Below are positions 7,160 through 10,038 of a stretch of 10,038 bases of DNA, in pieces. The notes below the pieces were generated by a model. The model made no database searches, was not told the origin of the DNA, and was given only the letters and a program-made list of their open reading frames with translations. Origin of the DNA: Flavonifractor sp963557075 (lineage in GTDB: Bacteria > Bacillota > Clostridia > Oscillospirales > Oscillospiraceae); contig CAUWDA010000071.1 in assembly GCA_963557075.1 (NCBI GenBank), forward strand, positions 1 through 10,038, given 5' to 3'. The position numbers were made by a program, and so were the translations under genes. The stretch's first letter is position 1, and the number at the start of each line of letters is the position of its first letter.

Positions 7160-7498
7160 TCAGCCTCCGGTAATCAGAGTGAGGATCTCCTTGGTAAAGG
7201 TGATCACGATACCGCCGGCGATGGTGAGGATGCCGTTGGAACGCTGGGAGGGGTCATGGGACTGGAGGGACAGGCCCACCTGCAAAATTCCGTAGCCCAG
7301 CAGGATGAGTCCCACCGCCCGGATCAGAGAGAAGATAAAGTCGGACAGGCTGTTGACCACAGAAAGCGGGTCGTCGGCAGCCAGGGCCGGGACGGTCATC
7401 ACGGTTGTCATGGTCAGGACGCATACCAGAGCAGCGTATGCCCTGTGGGCGCGACGCTCCTTTTTCCTGCGGTCACTCAGATTTTGATTTTGATTCAT
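7160..7498 (-). CDS. VirB2/pilin-like small membrane protein with signal peptide
   Basis: 112 aa. A basic N-terminus (RRKKERRAHR) is followed by a hydrophobic core and a likely signal peptidase site after PALA (residue 40, ALA|AD). The mature part has two hydrophobic helices (about 48-75 and 88-108) joined by a short loop, SLQSHDPSQRSNG. This is the architecture of VirB2/TrbC-like channel subunits. The sequence closely resembles proteins often mislabelled glutamyl-tRNA amidotransferase in Clostridia elements, which sit beside the coupling protein gene. The ATG is firm: it overlaps the virD4 stop in an ATGA arrangement, and AAGGAG lies 8 nt upstream. It is the only transfer gene here with a clear ATG start. 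This could reflect a need for high output of a multi-copy subunit, which is inference. Confidence 0.8.
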   Translation of the reverse strand: MNQNQNLSDRRKKERRAHRAYAALVCVLTMTTVMTVPALAADDPLSVVNSLSDFIFSLIRAVGLILLGYGILQVGLSLQSHDPSQRSNGILTIAGGIVITFTKEILTLITGG

Positions 7499-9183
7499 GC
7501 AGCATTCTCCTTTTCGGATCTATGCTCAGCGGAAAATGCCGTGAAGAGAGGAATACCAGTAAACGCTGGCGTTTGATGCCTGTGATGGATGTAGGGCGGC
7601 TCACCGCCGTCCACTGTGTGTCGGATGGCCGGATGCCGGGTGAGGTCGTATTTCAGATCCATGACCGGCTTGGCGCCTCGGATGAAGAGGATGGCGTATC
7701 GGTTGTCCAGCGCCCGCACCTCATCCGGGGTGAGCAGCTCCCGACCGCTCATCTGGAAGTTGGTGGACCAGGAACCGGAGCGTCCCTTACTCTGACCGTG
7801 GGTCCTGGTATCAATGGTGGCTTTGCCCAGGGCCTCGGAGATGTACTTGTGGGTGCTGGCCTCGTTGCCGCCCAGGTAGAGGATGGTGTCCGAGTTGCCG
7901 GGGATGGTCTCCCAAGAGTCCTTATACAGCTCCTTGATCTGGGCCGTGTTCTGGATGATGGTGCTGGCGGAGATGTTCCGGGACCGCATAGTGGCCAGTT
8001 CCCGTGTGAACCCCGGCAGGGGCATGGCCGCAAACTCATCCAGCACGAAGTGGACATGGCGGGGCAAGGCCCCGTGGTGGATCTGGTCGGCGCTGTAATA
8101 GAGTGCTTGGAACGCCTGGGAGTATAGCAGGGACACCAGAAAATTGAACGTATTATCATTATCGGGTATGACGGCGTACAGGGCGCATTTCTTCTCCCCC
8201 AGGGTGTAGAGATCCATGTCATCGTGGTCGGTGATGGCCTTGATCTGAGGCAGATTGAAGGGGGCCAGTCGGACGGCGGTGGACACCAGGATGCTCTTGG
8301 AGGTCTTGCCCGCCGCCAGTTTGAACACTTTATATTGCCGGACAGCCACGCTGTCCGGCCTCTCCCGTTCCATGGCCTGGAACAGCAGGTCCAGGGGGGA
8401 GACGTACTCCTCGTCCTCCTCCTTGACCTCGGCGTATTCCAGCACCCGCATGACCATGGAGAAGTTCTGCTCATACTCCGGAGCCTCCTGCCACAACATG
8501 AGGATGATGGCCTGGAGCAGCGCCGTCTCCGCCTTGGTCCAAAATGGGTCCGATTCATGGCTGCCCTTGGGGGTGGTGGCTTGGATGAGATTGTTCACCA
8601 GTTTGAGGGCGTCCTTTTCATCCCGGATATAGCGGAAGGGGTTGTAGCCGTCGCTCTCTGCCAGGTTGACCAGATTCAGCACCCGGATGTCATAGCCTTG
8701 GCTTTTGAGATACCCACCGGTGGCCAGCAGTACCTCCGATTTGGGGTCGGTGATGACATAGTTGGTGTTGGCCTCCAGGATGTTGGGCTTCACATAGCTG
8801 CGGGTCTTGGCGGCGCCGCTGCCGCCGATGACCAGCACGTTGAGGGAGCGGCGGTGCTTGTGGGTGTCCAGCCCCAGGCGGACGTTTCGGGTCAGCAGCT
8901 TGTTCTGCTTCTGGCAGAACTGGGCGTTGACCTGTTGGGGTGTGGCCCAGGCTGCCGAGCCGTGTTCCGCGCCGTCTCGCCTGCGGCCCTGCTCCGCGCT
9001 GTGCAGGGCCAGGGCCATGACGTAGGCGCCGGTGCAGACCAGGATGGTCAGCAGGCTCTTGTCTGTCCAGCGCACCACCCAGGGCTTTCGAAGGGCATCG
9101 GTCAGCTTGGCGATGATTTCCGGCAGGCCCCCTCCCAAGGATTGAGCCAGAAGCAGCGCGCCCCAGACCACGGGGATATACAA
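7495..9183 (-). CDS. virD4: VirD4/TraG-type coupling ATPase (T4CP)
   Basis: 562 aa from TTG at 9183. Type IV coupling proteins bind the relaxosome at the membrane and feed DNA into the channel. There are two N-terminal membrane helices (about 1-17 and 43-60), then a RecA-like ATPase domain. Walker A reads GGSGAAKT (120-127), with alanine where the canonical GxxxxGK[ST] has glycine before lysine. ITDPKSE (144-150) follows, Walker B is HFVLDEF (377-383), and SASTIIQNTAQI lies at about 405-416. TTG falls inside the first helix, so the true start is probably upstream. CTG at 9226-9228, 9 nt after GAGG and in the same frame, adds 15 residues (RSPIKSGGLLVCLF after the initiator) and completes the helix behind a basic residue. 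The stop overlaps the virB2-like start by 4 nt. A terminator-like hairpin lies between pcfB and this gene. Confidence 0.93.
   Translation of the reverse strand: MYIPVVWGALLLAQSLGGGLPEIIAKLTDALRKPWVVRWTDKSLLTILVCTGAYVMALALHSAEQGRRRDGAEHGSAAWATPQQVNAQFCQKQNKLLTRNVRLGLDTHKHRRSLNVLVIGGSGAAKTRSYVKPNILEANTNYVITDPKSEVLLATGGYLKSQGYDIRVLNLVNLAESDGYNPFRYIRDEKDALKLVNNLIQATTPKGSHESDPFWTKAETALLQAIILMLWQEAPEYEQNFSMVMRVLEYAEVKEEDEEYVSPLDLLFQAMERERPDSVAVRQYKVFKLAAGKTSKSILVSTAVRLAPFNLPQIKAITDHDDMDLYTLGEKKCALYAVIPDNDNTFNFLVSLLYSQAFQALYYSADQIHHGALPRHVHFVLDEFAAMPLPGFTRELATMRSRNISASTIIQNTAQIKELYKDSWETIPGNSDTILYLGGNEASTHKYISEALGKATIDTRTHGQSKGRSGSWSTNFQMSGRELLTPDEVRALDNRYAILFIRGAKPVMDLKYDLTRHPAIRHTVDGGEPPYIHHRHQTPAFTGIPLFTAFSAEHRSEKENAA
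8337..8359. repeat. Intragenic 9-bp inverted repeat in virD4
   Basis: GCCGGACAG (8337-8345) and CTGTCCGGC (8351-8359) form a perfect 9-bp stem with a 5-nt loop inside the coupling protein gene, over codons for RPDSVAVRQ. No U-tract follows on either strand. It could be a stable mRNA structure or chance in GC-rich coding DNA. Confidence 0.35.
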
Positions 9184-9225
9184 GAACAGGCAGACCAGCA
9201 GGCCGCCTGATTTGATTGGAGATCT

Positions 9226-9241
9226 CAGTAACGATCACCTC
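9226..9241 (-). promoter_or_regulatory. RBS pointing to a CTG start for virD4
   Basis: GAGGTGA (9235-9241) is followed after 6 nt (7 nt from GAGGTG) by CTG at 9226-9228, in frame with virD4. The TGA within the SD is an in-frame stop, so translation cannot begin further upstream. The only other near-cognate codon before the TTG at 9183 with any logic is ATC at 9214-9216, which lacks a good SD. Confidence 0.5.
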
Positions 9242-9251
9242 ACCAAACTGC

Positions 9252-9288
9252 AAAAAGAGGGGGTGTCGGAAGAGTTCCGACACCCCCT
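9252..9288 (-). terminator. Intrinsic terminator or attenuator between pcfB and virD4
   Basis: Perfect 14-bp stem: arms at 9258-9271 (core GGGGGTGTCGGAA) and 9275-9288, with a 3-nt loop. On the minus strand the stem is followed by C and then TTTTT (9252-9256), the standard layout of a Rho-independent terminator in the operon direction. It starts 33 nt after the pcfB stop and ends 23 nt before the predicted virD4 start. That gap is too short for a new promoter, so downstream transfer genes must rely on readthrough or antitermination. Confidence 0.8.
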
Positions 9289-9320
9289 GTGAGAAGGATC
9301 GCCTGTATGATCGTTTCCTG

Positions 9321-9944
9321 TTATTTCGTTTTTGTCCGATTTTTAGTTCTCTGTCTGGCCGGAACAAACTGCTTCCGCATCTGCTCCCGGTACCCTTTGA
9401 GCCGTTCCTCAACCGAGAGCCGGTCATGGGTCGTCCTCATATCCGCGCTCTCGCTGGGTGTAGAGGATCTGTGTCTTGTATCGGGTGAGTCTCGTTCCGA
9501 CCGAAAATCTTTTTTTGGCGGATTTTTCCGACGCTCAGGCACAGGGACGTCCTGCCGCTCCTGCGGGGCTTTCTGCAAGTTGGAAACGTCCTTCTCCTGA
9601 CTGGATACCTGGGACAACAGCCGCTCAAAGATCTGGTTGGCCCGGTCCAGCTCAGTCACCGGCAGGATCACATCCACCAGCTTGCCCCGTTCGTCCTGAT
9701 CCCGAATGGTGCTGAACAGCAGCTTTTGTTTTTTTGCCAGCTTTTCAAATTGACGATACTGCTCCGGGGTCATGGGGAATTGACGCAGATCCCTGGTCTC
9801 CCGCAGCATTTTACCCAGATTGACCTTCCCGGAGAGCTGCTTATGGTTCCTGGCCAGAGCCAGGGAGAGGGCCAGCAGGTTCTTCAGCGCCGATCCGGAC
9901 AGCCGGACAGCCACTTCCGTCCCAGACAGCATCATACGCACCAT
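9321..9944 (-). CDS. pcfB: PcfB/DUF3801 family conjugation protein
   Basis: 207 aa from ATG at 9944; probably 218 aa from ATA at 9977. PcfB/DUF3801 proteins are encoded beside the coupling protein in Gram-positive conjugative elements and are thought to act at the relaxosome/coupling-protein stage; the biochemical role is poorly defined. Residues 1 to about 120 carry the domain: VRMMLSGTEVAVRLSGSALKN, then a conserved-looking LRQFPMTPEQYRQFEKLAKKQKLLFSTIRDQDERG and VTELDRANQIFERL. The C-terminal 80 residues are charged and probably disordered, ending in a very basic RTKNRTKTK. The eleven codons before the ATG encode (M)NVGGGEAADQ, which fits how family members usually begin (GGEAADQ-type). 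The AGGAGG at 9987-9992 is 9 nt from the ATA but 42 nt from the ATG. No promoter was recognised upstream. Confidence 0.85.
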   Translation of the reverse strand: MVRMMLSGTEVAVRLSGSALKNLLALSLALARNHKQLSGKVNLGKMLRETRDLRQFPMTPEQYRQFEKLAKKQKLLFSTIRDQDERGKLVDVILPVTELDRANQIFERLLSQVSSQEKDVSNLQKAPQERQDVPVPERRKNPPKKDFRSERDSPDTRHRSSTPSESADMRTTHDRLSVEERLKGYREQMRKQFVPARQRTKNRTKTK

Positions 9945-9973
9945 CTGGTCTGCCGCCTCACCGCCTCCTACGT

Positions 9974-10038
9974 TTATCGTGTCTCACCTCCTATTACAAT
10001 ATATTTACGGATCAAGGCACGGTAGCCAGCCGTGTCTT
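9974..10038 (-). CDS. 3' end of an unidentified upstream gene
   Basis: One minus-strand frame is open from the window edge to TAA at 9974-9976, giving the C-terminal residues DTAGYRALIRKYIVIGGETR. The other two frames close early. The pcfB ribosome binding site would lie within its last codons, and its stop overlaps the proposed ATA start of pcfB (ATAA), a typical translational-coupling layout. The product cannot be identified from 20 residues. A relaxase or relaxosome gene would be usual here, but that is only an expectation. Confidence 0.4.
   Translation of the reverse strand, partial: DTAGYRALIRKYIVIGGETR
9975..9992 (-). promoter_or_regulatory. RBS pointing to an ATA start for pcfB
   Basis: Perfect AGGAGG (9987-9992), a 9-nt spacer, then ATA (9975-9977) followed by AAC GTA GGA. 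An in-frame TGA at 9984-9986 excludes any start further upstream. ACG at 9978-9980 is a second near-cognate option. The first ATG in frame is 33 nt downstream of the ATA, inside the conserved domain start. Confidence 0.55.

Noticed and set aside
8224..9210. Long plus-strand open frame (328 codons) opposite virD4
   Set aside because: Shadow of the GC-rich virD4 gene. The translation is Gly/Gln/Leu/Val-rich without domain motifs, while the minus-strand frame has clear ATPase motifs.
9258..9288. Hairpin considered as an oriT or recombination site
   Set aside because: The T5 tract on the operon strand explains it as a terminator. No nick-site motif or adjacent relaxase gene is visible.
9993..10038. 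Possible promoter upstream of pcfB (TTGATC and TAATAG elements)
   Set aside because: Spacing between the hexamers is only about 13 nt, and the stretch reads as the end of an upstream gene.
1..10038. CRISPR array, tRNA/rRNA genes, insertion sequences, resistance or defence cargo
   Set aside because: No spaced direct repeats, RNA-gene signatures, transposase motifs or terminal repeats were seen. Every coding region fits the conjugation module or the two flanking genes described.

Overview
This window looks like the core of an integrative and conjugative element (or large conjugative plasmid) of the Tn1549/CTn type from a GC-rich gut Clostridia, for example an Oscillospiraceae-like host. The evidence is a syntenic set of type IV secretion genes whose proteins match the families typical of these elements, with AGGAGG-type ribosome binding sites and high GC at third codon positions. 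Host and family assignments come from recognition of the protein sequences; no database search was possible.

Almost everything is transcribed on the minus strand, so the genetic order runs from high to low coordinates: tail of an unidentified upstream gene (9974-10038), PcfB/DUF3801 protein (9321-9944, probably starting at 9977), VirD4-type coupling ATPase (7495-9183, probably starting at 9228), VirB2-like small membrane protein with signal peptide (7160-7498), VirB6/TrbL-like polytopic membrane protein (6249-7094), PrgI-family membrane protein (5464-5826), VirB4-type ATPase (3135-5471), a membrane-anchored NlpC/P60 cell-wall hydrolase (1032-3074, probably starting at 3113), a terminator, and a RepA_N-like/DUF6017 protein (14-916). 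Together these would build the DNA-transfer channel: PcfB and VirD4 deliver the relaxosome, VirB2/VirB6/PrgI form the membrane channel, VirB4 energises it, and the NlpC/P60 protein opens the peptidoglycan.

Three things stand out. First, six of the seven transfer genes seem not to start at ATG. Two use TTG. The other four have a good Shine-Dalgarno sequence placed correctly for ATA, CTG, ATA or ATC, while the first conventional start codon is badly placed. Second, one gene (5916-6248) lies on the plus strand inside the operon, encodes a three-helix membrane protein of unknown family, has its own good promoter and RBS, and ends base-to-base against virB6. Operon transcription is therefore antisense to it. 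Third, strong hairpins break up the operon: a minus-strand terminator between pcfB and virD4, and a hairpin with a plus-strand U-tract between virB2 and virB6.

No relaxase, oriT, integrase, cargo genes, tRNA, rRNA, IS element or CRISPR array was seen. No gene-free stretch exceeds 300 bases.
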